Assembly (NCBI RefSeq): GCF_037038585.1
Contig: NC_092521.1
Span: forward strand, 72,220,898-72,284,897
Origin: Patagioenas fasciata
Taxonomy: Eukaryota > Chordata > Aves > Columbiformes > Columbidae
Direction of reading: 5' to 3'
DNA length: 64,000 nucleotides
The position numbers and the translations under genes are program-made. Of the stretch, positions 25,682 to 37,300 are shown one piece after another (position 1 is the stretch's first letter; each line of letters opens with the position of its first letter). The notes under the pieces were generated by a model, which was not told the origin of the DNA, did no database searches, and saw only the letters and a list, made by a program, of their open reading frames with translations.

Positions 25682-26761
25682 GGAGAAGGGAAGGGAGAAG
25701 GGAAGAGGAAAGGAAAGGAAAGGAAAGGAAAGGAAAGGAAAGGAAAGGAAAGGAAAGGAAAGGAAAGGAAAGGAAAGGAAAGGAAAGGAAAGGAAAGGAA
25801 AGGAAAGGAAAGGAAAGGAAAGGAAAGGAAAGGAAAGGAAAGGAAAGGAAAGGAAAGGAAAGGAAAGGAAAGGAAAGGAAAGGAAAGGAAGGGAAAGGAA
25901 GGGAAAGGAAGGGAAAGGAAGGGAAGGAAAGGGAAGGGAAGGGAAGGGAAGGGAAGGGAAGGGAAGGGAAGGGAAGGGAAGGGAAGGGAAGGGAAGGGAA
26001 GGGAAGGGAAGGGAAGGGAAGGGAAGGGAAGGAAAGGAAAGGAAAGGAAAGGAAAGGAAAGGAAAGGAAAGGAAAGGAAAGGAAAGGAAAGGAAAGGAAA
26101 GGAAAGGAAAGGAAAGGAAAGGAAAGGAAAGGAAAGGAAAGGAAAGGAAAGGAAGGGAAAGGAAGGGAAAGGAAGGGAAAGGAAGGGAAAGGAAGGGAAA
26201 GGAAGGGAAAGGAAGGGAAAGGAAGGGAAAGGAAGGGAAAGGAAGGGAAAGGAAGGGAAAGGAAAGGAAAGGAAAGGAAAGGAAAGGAAAGGAAAGGAAA
26301 GGAAAGGAAAGGAAAGGAAAGGAAAGGAAAGGAAAGGAAAGGAAAGGAAAGGAAAGGAAAGGAAAGGAAAGGAAAGGAAAGGAAAGGAAAGGGAAGGAAA
26401 GGGAAGGAAAGGAAGGGAAGGGAAGGGAAAGGAAGGGAAAGGAAAGGAAAGGAAAGGAAAGGAAAGGAAAGGAAAGGAAAGGAAAGGAAAGGAAAGGAAA
26501 GGAAAGGAAAGGAAAGGAAAGGAAAGGAAAGGAAAGGAAAGGAAAGGAAAGGAAAGGAAAGGAAAGGAAAGGAAAGGAAAGGAAAGGAAAAGAAAGGAAA
26601 AGAAAAGAAAAGGAAAGGAAAAGAAAAGAAAAGAAAAGAAAAGAAAAGAAAAGAAAAGAAAAGAAAAGAAAAGAAAAGAAAAGAAAAGAAAAGAAAAGAA
26701 AAGAAAAGAAAAGAAAAGAGAGAAAAGAAAGAAAAGAAAGAAAAGAGAAGAAGAAGAAGGG
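25682..26761. repeat. 1,080-nt pure purine satellite (GGAAA/GGGAA/AAAAG)
   Basis: Every base from 25,682 to 26,761 on the plus strand is A or G. The tract is built of blocks. GGAAA pentamers run to about 25,888, then there are mixed GGGAAAGGAA units, then GGGAA pentamers (about 25,930-26,030). GGAAA follows, then about ten GGGAAAGGAA decamers (about 26,150-26,250), and GGAAA again with a mixed patch near 26,385-26,440. The last blocks are AAAAG pentamers (about 26,590-26,718) and an irregular AG end. The three roughly 375-codon open frames across it follow from the pentamer repeats and are not genes. The strand asymmetry favours triplex (H-DNA) formation, which is an inference from sequence. 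Confidence 0.98.
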
Positions 26762-28279
26762 CAGAAAAACGGCAACCGTCAAGGTAGTTATTTACTTGCA
26801 GCTTTTGTATGAGATGGATTTCCTCTAAGCTTGTGGAAGGCCTAAAACTAAACTGCTTTCTGACTAATTTTGATATTTAAAAATGAGCATGGAGACTGTC
26901 AAAAATGCCTCTGACATTTCTGGTGTCCCTGGGAGGGTTTTAGTGGGAAAGACTTGCTCTACATTTTGTGAATGAGTACGGACACTTTCTCATAAAATGT
27001 TATTTTCAAGTTATTTTTTAGAGAAATTTTGTCTTTAAGGAAAATGAAGTGCTGCAGCTTTTAAAAAAAATGTGGGTTTTAATACATACATTTTTAAGGA
27101 AACTGGAGTTATCTCAAGTGCTTGGCACAAGTTTCTGGACTCTGCTAAGAATTCTGAATCTGAATAATTTACACAAACTATTTTATAGTTACCTAAATGA
27201 TCAATATGTCATGGGTCTCACAGTTATTACTGTTTTAACTTCCGATTATGAGCTTCCTTTTAATTAATTTAGGGATTTTATAGTTAAGTCCAAATCTAAA
27301 TTTCAGTTAAACTGTATTGTTTCATAAGGAGCCTCATAATACTTTCTTTCATTTTACTTGTTGATTCCAATACATGAAAAATAAAAATATTTATGCTAAT
27401 ATTTTCCTGATAAAAATACCGAATTAGTATTTGCATCTAAAAAAGACATTTGGCCATTGAAGAAAATTGTGACATATGACTATCATTTTTACCCACTTAC
27501 ATTTTTCAAAACGTCTTTTTCACATACACTGAGTTCATTAGCATTTTTGTCTCCTTTTACACAAATTTATAAAATTTTAAGGAACTGTAGCTAAAACTAT
27601 ACATAGGCCACATGTTGTTTGACCTTTCCTACCTTTTCTGAGTATTTGGTTAAGCAACTGTAGCATATCTTTAATGTCTGATTTTACACTTATCCTCTTC
27701 ATTAATTTCCAATCTTTTCAATGAAAACAAACAGTACAGTTAAAATATAATTTTTAAATGAGTGAATTTCTGCAAATGATCCACATTATACTCAATGTCA
27801 GTGTTTGAATTCATTGCACAGTTGGATATCTGCCACTCAGGCTAACTAACTAGATATGGTAGATAGATGTAGTAAGTCATCATCTGTAAAGGCAAGGTAT
27901 TAATGTATTCAATTGAGGCATACATTTTGCAAGGCAATTTGACATAGGAATGTTGAGAGTTGGAAGTTTCAAGCAAATACTTTTCAACAATAAAATCTTA
28001 CTCCATCCCTACCTCTTATTCATTGCTCACTGGTGGGAACAGTGTCCCCAGTGTCTACACCAAACACCCATCAGCTCTGCATTACAGTTTCCTTGTATAG
28101 TATTTTCATCATCATGTCTATTATAACAATCTCTTCTGTGTCCTGACAATCTCCACTCATGTCATTGTCTCTCAGTATCTTAACTGGGTTATCTTCCTGT
28201 TGCTGGGGTACACATCCCTTCTTTTTCTAGTTCTGAGCCTATGCTATACTATGCTATATTCACCCCGCATTGCCAGAGA
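26762..28279. other. AT-rich gene-free stretch
   Basis: No gene or repeat family was recognised between the satellite and the plus-strand CR1. Confidence 0.55.
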
Positions 28280-29235
28280 TGAATTATGGGACCAGTATTA
28301 TTCAATATATTCATCAATGACTTGGATGATGGAATAGAATGTACTATCAGCAAGTTTGGTGATGACACCAAGCTGGGAGGAGTGGCTGACATGCCAGAAG
28401 GCTGTGCTGCCATCCAGTGAGACCTGGACAGGCTGGAGAGTTGGGCAGGGAAAAATTTAATGAAATATAACAAGGGAAAGTGTAGAGTCTTGCATCTTGG
28501 CAGGAACAACCCAAGGTTCCAGGATGAGTTGCGGAAGGACCTGTTAGAGAGCAATGTAGGGGAAAGGGACCTGGGGGTCCTGGTGGACAGCAGGATGACC
28601 ATGAGTCAGCACTGTGCCCTTGTGGCCAAGAAGGCCAATGGTATCCTGGGGTGCATTAGAAGTGGAGTGGTTAGTAGGTCGAGAGAGGTTCTCCTCCTCC
28701 TCTACTCTGCCCTGGTGAGACCACACCTGGAATATTGTGTCCAGTTCTGGGCCCCTCAGTTCAAGAAGGACAGGGAACTGCTGGAGAGAGTCCAGCACAG
28801 AGCCACAAAGATGATTAAGAGAGTGGAGCATCTCCCTTATGAGGAAAGGCTGAGGGAGCTGGGTCTCTTTAGCTTGGAGAAGAGGAGACTGAGGGGTGAC
28901 CTCATTAATTTTTATAAATATGTAAACGGAGGATGGAGCTAGGCTCTTCCTGGTGAGAACCAATGATAAGACAAGGGTCAATGGGTATAAACTGGAACAC
29001 AGAAGGTTCCATTTAAATTGGAGAAGAAACTTCCTCATGGTGAAGGTGATGGAGCACTGGAACAGGCTGTCCAGTGAGGTTGTGGAGTCTCCTTCTCTGG
29101 AGACATTCAAAACCTGCCTGGACGCCTTCCTGTGCAACCTCATCTAGGTGTTCCTTCTCTGGCAGGGGGATTGGACTAAATGATCTTTTGAGGTCTCTTC
29201 CAATCCCTAACTTTCAGCGATTCTGTGATTCTGTG
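28280..29235 (+). mobile_element. CR1 LINE, 5'-truncated, plus strand
   Basis: Similarity to CR1 ORF2 starts inside the reverse-transcriptase domain at about 28,284 ([20 protein letters not shown]) and runs to the 3' tail (ATTCTGTG repeated at 29,220-29,235). The catalytic FADD motif reads FGDD here. An in-frame TGA follows at about 28,418 and there is a frame change near 28,935. The middle part, 28,460-28,942, is still open for 160 codons and carries the usual [19 protein letters not shown] and [20 protein letters not shown] segments. It is a dead, moderately diverged copy. Its family is close to the minus-strand copy at 32.9-34.3 kb. Confidence 0.95.
28460..28942 (+). pseudogene. CR1 ORF2 C-terminal remnant
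   Basis: This is an open stretch of 160 codons from the region after the reverse-transcriptase palm of CR1 ORF2. It contains [48 protein letters not shown] and [20 protein letters not shown]. The apparent start codon is an internal methionine, since upstream the same protein is broken by a TGA. At the 3' end the frame is lost within the codons for YKY(V/I)NGG, and the protein continues in another frame to about 29,146. It makes no functional product. Confidence 0.85.
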
Positions 29236-32200
29236 AAATTTTCTCTATGTCCCAGCCTTAGGAAACACCATATCCAATATGTATATTAGCTACCTTTCCA
29301 GTGAGACTGCAATTGGTAGCATTTATTTTTCTGTATATGTTTGCTACTATGTTATGTATCTTCAAGAGAAGAGTGACCACGTTGCCCTGAAATTCTTGGA
29401 GAGCAGGACATTGTCTTCTCTGCCTACTAGGGAGCTCCTATCTATGTACAGTGATTCCCCTCTATATCTCTTCCACCTATTTCTTTTTTGACACCTTTTG
29501 TTTCTTGGGAACTTTTCTGCCTACAGCATTCTTGGCTGCTCCCCAGAATATGAGCAATGTTGTTTGCTCTTCAGGAAATCACAGATTTAACTGAAGCACA
29601 GCTTAGAAACAAGTACCCAGCTGCAGAGACATACTGACCCCAGGGAGAACTGATGGCAAATCTGCCCCACTTCCCCAGTTCTCTCTCACCGTATTGCTTT
29701 GGAGTTTCTCTCTTTAAAACAAAGTGTGCCAGTTTTATGGTTTCCATTCTAATAAAATTTGTATTTTTTTCTTATCTGTGAGGAAATAACTGTCAAAAGA
29801 AGATCTAGGTAGACTTACTTTACATCTCTGACTGACTCATGTTCCTGTTTCAGAGTCAAAATGTTGCAGTGTGCATGTGGAAATAAAGAGTTTCTGTAGT
29901 TGGTAGCAAGGGCAGGTTTCTGTAGGATCGTGTGTCTCTTTGAGAGAAAGATGAATGCCCATATTAAAATTCAGTTTCTCTTATGAAGTGTGAAGCACCC
30001 GCACTTATTGAACTAAGTCATTCTGAGAGCTGGACAGAAAAAGATAAGTATGTTTATAACTGGACCATTGTCTGCAATGTGCTCTGGTTTCCACCAGAGA
30101 AACTGGAGACTGAGGGACTCTTTGAAAGTGATGATTTTTTTTTTTTTTCCTCTCTTTTTATATCCCTTTTCTTTTGCCTGGAAATCAAGGCATTGGGATG
30201 GGGATTGGGGGAGAAATAGCACTTTGCTGGGTTTCATCTTGAGTTACAGTTGCTATGTGGATATGCTATGATGGAGGACAGAACCAAGGCCAAAGTCTGT
30301 GTATGGAAAATTTTATCTCAGATGGCTTTATTTACCATGGTTTTATATGTATGTAAGAGTAGGATCTAGTCAAGAAGAGAGTACGACAACTCAATACCGA
30401 TCTACAGCCTCTATGCTGATATAAACTATGTAGATGACCAAGCAGAAGCTTAAGCACATGCTTCTTAGGTGTTTGAGTAATACACCATAAATTCTGGTGA
30501 GACTCAAAACGCTTGAATATTTTTTGGACTGGACTGTGAGGATAAGATCACAGTCTCACTGAAGTGACTGTGACTGCATGCACAATTATGTTTCCATATA
30601 AAATGGAAGTAGAAGAGAATATAAAAAGACACTTGGAGAACAGAAAGGGAGGTTCGATTTTCTTATTTCAGCTCTTTTCAATCACTTGGTTACTGTTTCA
30701 TTGTGATAACTGTGTGGATGCTTTTTCCCTAATTCTCAAATCTTGTTCTAAATAATGTTTTAACGGTCACTTTTGGCATTTTAATCAAAATATGAATATA
30801 TCAAGGACTTTTGTCTTATTTTCAAATCTAAGTAATTCTTAAATTCTGTAAGAATGTGTTAAGAAAATTGTAGTTTTTGCATTGGAAGAAGGTTAGCATC
30901 ACCATTGGAAGGGTTACCATCACCTATCTATGTTTACATGCTGGAAAGTGAAAAAATAATTTTTAAAAGATCTTTCACAAATTATCAAGATACAGTATAA
31001 ATTGTAATCAGGCATCTTGTGAATCAGGAAATAATTATTCATTGCCTTGATTGAAAGCAGTGTTTTTCTGTCCTAGCTTTCTGTGATGGAAATGAATAAA
31101 TAACTCTAAAACACTTAGGCAGCACTTTAACCTTCTAGCACAGGTTAACTTGCTTCAAATCATAGTAAATTTTGTAGGTCAGCTATCAGTTAAATCTTAA
31201 TATAACGTATCCATTCAAATTTCATTTAGAGGCAGAGGTATCAATTGGGTCACAAGACATAAGTATCAATTTGCTTTATTTTCTTTATTTTGTTGCTGTA
31301 AATACGAATGTACTGGGACATCATCATCCTTAACTGAAGGTCAAGTTCTGAATGATCAAAGTCAGTTGAAGAAACTTCCACTGACTTCAACAAGGCCAAG
31401 ATTTCTTGCAGTATGTCTAATTTATCTTAGAACAAATTACTTGGCATTTCAGTCATGGTAATATGTATATATTAATAATTTAAACAATCATCCCTAAGTA
31501 GAATGATTTCTTGCTAATGCAAGTTTCTCTAATACAGAACCACTCTGAATGCTGCATAGACATGGTCTTAATAGGCTTTTACCACTTTACATGGAGTACC
31601 TATTCACTTTATATAAAAGCATTTTATATTTTAGAAGAAATCCACCTATTATGAATTATCTAAATTTAGATTAGATTATTTAGATACAGAGACATATGAT
31701 GTATCTGTTAATGTCAACTGAGGACTAGGACTAGGTTTATTTTTCCTCTCCCTGTATTTACACCATTTAAATAGAAAATCTTTATAGAAATAAAAATGAT
31801 GAACATTTGTTACATTGCAACCAATAGTTAATGGGGTAAAGAAATATATAAACTCAATAACAAAAAGAATATGCAAACCCCTCTGTCATTTGTGATTTAT
31901 CTCATAGAAGAGAAAACAAAACAAACAAACAAACAAAAAACAGAACCTCAAAGCAAAACAGAACAAAACAAAATAAAAAATCCAACGTTGTATATATAAA
32001 ATCCTAGGTATTACTGTGAACTGTGACTTCCAATACAGTCTTCTGTGTGTGGTTGCACTATTTCTATTCCATTTTTATAGTCTGCAAGTTCAGTTAATAA
32101 AGACTGAATAATTTCAATTAGAAAAACCTCCAGAATAATTACGTACCTACAGTGTATAAATTCATTGTCATTACCTTGAGTGTCTTGAATTTTACTCACA

Positions 32201-32869
32201 GAATGAAAGAAAAAGAAAGGATTATGAAATGCCTGTTATTGATACCCTCTCCCCTGGGGGTTCTGGTGGCTTAGAGTTACCAAAAATACTTATTGATAAG
32301 GTGCAGAGAACGTATCAGCTACTAAACTTATTAGATTTCAGCTGACCCCACTGAGTAGCAATTACTGTGCATAGTCTGCAGGGAACTAAAGCAATCTTCT
32401 GTCCTATATGCACCTTCTGACAACTGTTCTCACCTAAATGTATAGCATAATGTCTTTGTATCTCCCAAGAACATGTGGGTTGATTTTTGTTCTTCTTGCT
32501 TGTTTTCTGACCTCATTTAGAAGAATGGCAACCTTTATAGGGCACGAAAAATACTTTCCTGTATATTTGTATAGCCTTCAGTACCTAGAGTGCCTACACT
32601 CCAATGGTACTTATACATATTTCCTCTTATTATAACAAATAAAGGAAGTAATGTGAGCATCAAAGCTGATGAAGGCTGGTTACTGCCTATCTCTAAGCCT
32701 CATATGGCTGGGTTTTCTGATATCCCTTAAGGGGAAGCACTGACAAAGATGTTACAGTTCTTGAGACATTCATATAGCATCTTTCCAAAGTGTCCCAGAA
32801 AGACGGCTTTCAGTTCTTCCATCAGTGGTGGAACTGTTAGGGGTTTTCTTACCTTCTTTTGTCGAACTT
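29236..32869. other. AT-rich gene-free stretch
   Basis: No gene was recognised. There is a T run near 30,136-30,150 and an AAAC/AAAAC-rich simple tract near 31,913-31,980. Confidence 0.55.
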
Positions 32870-34345
32870 CACAGTATCACAGTATCACAGTATGTTTGGG
32901 ATTGGAAGGGACCTCAAAAGATCATCTAGTCCAATCCCCCTGCTGGAGCAGGAACGCCTAGGTGAGGTCGCACAGGAATGTGTCCAGGCGGGCTTTGAAT
33001 GTCTCCAGGGAAGGAGACTCCACAACCTCCCTGGGTAGCCTGTTCCAGTGCTCTGTTACCCTCACTGAGAAGAAGTTCTTTCTCAAATTTAAGTGGAACC
33101 TCTTGTGTTCCAGCTTGATCCCATTGCCCCTTGTCCTATCATTGTTTGCCACTGAGAAGAGCCTGACTCCATCCTCATGGCACTCACCCTTTATATATTT
33201 ATAAACATTAATAAGGTCACCCCTCAGTCTCCTCTTCTCCAAACTAAAGAGCCCCAGCTCCCTCAGCCTTTCTTCATAAGGGAGATGCTCCACTCCCTTA
33301 ATCATCTTTGTTGCCCTACGCTGGACCCTCTCCAGCAGTTCCCTGTCCTTCTTGAACTGAGGGGCCCAGAACTGAACACAATATTCCAGATGGGGTCTCA
33401 CCAGGGCGGAGTAGAGGGGAAGGAGGACCTCTCTCGATCTACTGACCACCCCCCTTGTAATACACCCAAGGATGCCATTGGCCTTCCTGGCCACAAGGGC
33501 ACAGTGCTGGCTCATGGTCATCCTGTTGTCCACCAGGACCCCCAGGTCCCTTTCCCCTACACTGCTCTCTAATAGGTCATGCCCCAGCCTATACTGGAAC
33601 TTGGGATTGTTCCTGCCCAGATGCAGGACTCTACACTTTCCCTTGTTAAATTCCATCAGATTATCCCCCGCCCAACTCTCCAGCCTGTCCAGGTCCCGCT
33701 GGATGGCGGCACAGCCTTCTGGCGTGTCAGCCACTCCTCCCAGCTTAGTGTCATCAGCAAACTTGCTGATAGTACACTCAATTCCCTCGTCTAAATCATT
33801 AATGAATATATTGAATAACATTGGCCCCAGTACTGACCCCTGAGGCACTCCACTAGATACTGGCCTCCAACTGGACTCCGCACCATTGACCACCACTCTC
33901 TGGCTTCTCTCTTTAAGCCAGTTTGCAACCCACCTCACTACTCTATTGTCGAGACCACACCTCCTCAATTTAGCTGTGAGGATGCTGTGAGGGACTGTGT
34001 CAAAGGCTTTACTGAAGTCAAGGTAGACCACATCCACCGCTCTGCCATCATCCATCCACCTTGTTACATTCTCATAAAAGGCTATGAGGTTGGTCAAGCA
34101 TGACTTACCCTTGGTAAAGCCATGCTGACTGCCCCTAATGACCCTCTTATCCCTGATGTGCCTTGAGATGGCACCAAGGATAAGCTGTTCCATTACTTTC
34201 CCAGGGACAGAGGTGAGGCTGACCGGTCTATAATTACCCGGGTCCTCCTTCTTGCCCTTTTTAAAGACTGGAGTGACATTTGCTTTCCTCCAATCCTCGG
34301 GCACCTCTCCCGAGGTGCTCACCTCTTCAGGGAGCTTCATATTTT
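32870..34345 (-). mobile_element. Young-looking 5'-truncated CR1 LINE, minus strand
   Basis: The element occupies about 1.48 kb on the minus strand. Its 3' tail is three near-perfect copies of ATACTGTG (plus-strand 32,870-32,894). Upstream of it the C-terminal 460 codons of ORF2 are uninterrupted. The 5' end is cut within the reverse-transcriptase domain near 34,345, as is usual for CR1, and the endonuclease is absent. The intact frame and the regular tail suggest a recent insertion compared with the other CR1 copies in the window. No target-site duplication is evident, which is common for CR1. Confidence 0.96.
32958..34340 (-). CDS. CR1 ORF2 fragment: reverse transcriptase, 460 codons, intact
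   Basis: This frame encodes most of the CR1 reverse transcriptase and the C-terminal tail. The enzyme copies LINE RNA into DNA at the target site in the nucleus. Visible motifs are [18 protein letters not shown] (residues 35-52), motif [10 protein letters not shown] (106-114), [12 protein letters not shown] (162-173) and catalytic FADD (194-197). Then come [10 protein letters not shown] (261-270), [17 protein letters not shown] (355-371) and the C-terminal [20 protein letters not shown] (431-450). The stop is TAG/TGA-class at the 3' end just before the LINE 3' UTR. The first ATG is only the first methionine after the 5' truncation, not the native start. The fingers part of the domain is incomplete and the endonuclease domain is missing. 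The fragment could encode protein only if transcribed from a neighbouring promoter. It is a transposon remnant, not a host gene. Confidence 0.9.
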   Translation of the reverse strand: MKLPEEVSTSGEVPEDWRKANVTPVFKKGKKEDPGNYRPVSLTSVPGKVMEQLILGAISRHIRDKRVIRGSQHGFTKGKSCLTNLIAFYENVTRWMDDGRAVDVVYLDFSKAFDTVPHSILTAKLRRCGLDNRVVRWVANWLKERSQRVVVNGAESSWRPVSSGVPQGSVLGPMLFNIFINDLDEGIECTISKFADDTKLGGVADTPEGCAAIQRDLDRLESWAGDNLMEFNKGKCRVLHLGRNNPKFQYRLGHDLLESSVGERDLGVLVDNRMTMSQHCALVARKANGILGCITRGVVSRSREVLLPLYSALVRPHLEYCVQFWAPQFKKDRELLERVQRRATKMIKGVEHLPYEERLRELGLFSLEKRRLRGDLINVYKYIKGECHEDGVRLFSVANNDRTRGNGIKLEHKRFHLNLRKNFFSVRVTEHWNRLPREVVESPSLETFKARLDTFLCDLT

Positions 34346-37300
34346 GGGGACCTCAGCAGCTTATCCAATATGGTTGAAATTTGTTAACAGGCTCCAAAGT
34401 GACAAGAGAGACAGTGACATGCGAGTGTGTGCATGCACACATGTGCCTAGAGAGCTAGAGGATTCATGGTCACCAAAGCTTATGTTTATAAATAAGTTGA
34501 CATCTGTGTACAAGTTAAACCAGAGACAGCATATTTTTTAATTTGTTGTATCTCAGAAACCATGTGTTTCATGGTTTCTACGTACTGTAACTGTATTATC
34601 TTCTACCATTTCTGCAATTATTTTTTCTTTTCTAGAAACTCTGCAGTTACTTCGAATTCTATGATATCGACCCACTTGCTGCTCATTTTCTTTTAAGAGA
34701 GAAACTGTCACTTTGAAGTGTTATGAGTTTTCCACATTGAAAAGGCTTCAAAGCTAAATGTTTAGACTAGTTCATGATTGCTGTCTTACAGCCCCTGTTA
34801 GATGTAAAAGCAGACTACAGACTTCACCAGCAGACCACTTTAACTTTGCCTCATGGGGCATGGAAAATCTGCTGCTCATCTGATCAGTTTGAGGCTTTAT
34901 ATAAAATAATAGTTCCTACCCCCTAACTTTCTTCATCATTGGCATCTTCCCAGGATCAGACTGTGATTGAAGACACAGAGCAGAAAGAAAGGAGGGATGG
35001 ACAAGCAGAGAAAAGGGAGAGGAAAGAAAAGCGAAAAAAGCAATGCTCTCCTGCTACCCTCTCTCCAGTCTCTCTTCATCTGAAGACCAGGAGAAAAATG
35101 TTATACAAATGTAGCTCCAAAGGGCACAAACAATACCTTTCTTTGTTCCTTAGCATTTAGGTAAAAAAGGTGAGTCTTTAGAAAATTTTTCAGATAAATG
35201 GTTCAATGAGTTTATGGGGCCATGAGAGGAAGGGTTAAAAAGGTAGAAATCTCAGTGAATTTTAACTTCAAATGTTTGAAAATCTTTTGTAGGATGCTGT
35301 GGCCTTTATTTTAGAGGGAAGATGGTGCATGAAAGGAAATTGAGGCAAGAGCACTGTTGGAAGAAACCAGACAGGTAAAGCTGGGAGACCACATTTAGCA
35401 GGTACAACATTACATTTTCGGAAAAGGTGCCATCATACCAGCAGGATGTTATTCTGATTCAAAGCTCCCAGAAATATATCAGTCATCAGAGGCTCTGGAT
35501 GCAATAAAAATAGTAATAATAATAATAAACCCCCTGAAGTCAGAATTTGGTTCCACAATCCCAAGAAACTCAAACAGATGAGGGGGGAGGAGGTGGGAAA
35601 CGGGGTGGGGAGAGAGGAAAATTAATCTTAAAAATCAATGTGATTACAAGAATATTTGTCAGAAGCAATGAGTAAGGTTGAGATAAGTGTGCCAGCTCAA
35701 GATTCACTATGCTTTATTGAATTGCAGTGTGTTCTGTAATGTGTTGGAAGAATGATAACCTGCTGAAATTTGAAAGGCACACACTTTCCTTTTGACTGTA
35801 AATAGCTGGAGTTCACACTTTAATACACATAGAAGGAGAAGATGGAAAGATGACCTATGGAATGGAGGAAGAGGAGAAAAAAACAACCAAAATCTCAATT
35901 CGCATTTTACTCCAGATGTTATTTACCACACAAAAGCTGCTTTTAATTGTATTAAAGTCTTTCATACAGTTAAGTATCACTAAGGAAAAGTAGTATATCT
36001 ATACTTTTATCAAAACAGATAATTTTAGCTTTCATAGATATTATTTTTCCTTTATTTTGCAGATACAAGATTAATCATTTTGCTTGATCCTGCTTGTGTT
36101 GGAGGGAAAAAAAAAAAAAAAATAGGAAAAAAAAAGCTATAGTCCCTGAGATTTCAGGTTGTATTAGGTATGACAGTACAGGAGGCAACCAGAAGTTGAG
36201 TGAAGACATACCAGGTTTGCAAGACTATCTTGAAGTTCACCTATAAAATAACATATATATTTAAAATTGGAAGAGGATTTTACATAATATGCAAGTGATC
36301 GAAGGCTGTACATAGAAATACAATGTATCGTGTATTTATAATTTATACAGTGTATAATCTTGCCGGCATTTCTCAGTGTATAAAATGTGAAACACTGAGG
36401 AAATTCAAAGATGTTTTTCTGTTTATACAGCTTTGGGAGAAGGCGGGCTGAGAATAACTACAATAGCTCATTTTAGAGAAGGTGTTATAATTACAGTAAC
36501 ACAAAATTCTTTTTCACTTAATTGGCAGCACAAAAACATGAAAAGTTAAAATACTTCAGATGAACAGAATAGTTATTTTATATGACTCACAAATATTCTT
36601 TGCTATGTTTTAAATGTGTAAGAATAAGTGTATGTAAATTTAGCCTTAAAGAATTTTGAAGCAGTGGATTAAATGTTCCATTTAAGAAATGTTACAATGA
36701 AGGTTCCCTCCCCGTAAATAAAAAAAATAAAAATATATAAATTTAAAACAAACAAACCAACAAACAAAAAGCACAAAATAAAATAAAGCTCCACGAAAAA
36801 CTGGAAGGCTTAGACACCAGAAATACTGACTAAATTTGAACAAACCAAGCCAGGCTAGTTTCTGTCAAACCATAACTTTCGTTGCAGAATTTTTTTTTTT
36901 TTTGCAGAATTTTTTTCTCCATGTATAGTTCATGCTCTTGCAATCACTGAAGGAGGAATCATTTATTAGTTTAAAAGAGCAATGAAATGAGGAATTGAAG
37001 GCATACAAAGGAGTAAAGAAGTCCTTAGGACCATAAAGGAAAATCTGAGTTGCATTGTGATGGTGTATATACACAGGTGTCTTAGGCCAGAAAACAAAAA
37101 TGAGACAAATTTGCTGCCACCATTCTCCTCTGTATTTTAAAGGAGAAATTTAGAAAGCATTGGAGACTCTGCATGTCTGGACATCCTGGGAAGAACCAAA
37201 CCTTGGAGGCAGTTTTTTCACTAACCAGGAAATATTTGGTGCTAAATACACAGGGTTCGTGCAAGTCTTGAAATCAAAGTGTATGGGACAAATTCTGTGT

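Noticed and set aside
25651-26828. Three open frames of 374-382 codons on both strands
   Set aside because: They lie in the GGAAA/GGGAA satellite. A 5-nt repeat without stop codons stays open in all frames of one sense, so they are not genes.
33472-33843. Plus-strand open frames antisense to the CR1 reverse transcriptase
   Set aside because: They are shadows of the highly conserved minus-strand ORF2. The same antisense frames recur opposite the 28-kb CR1.
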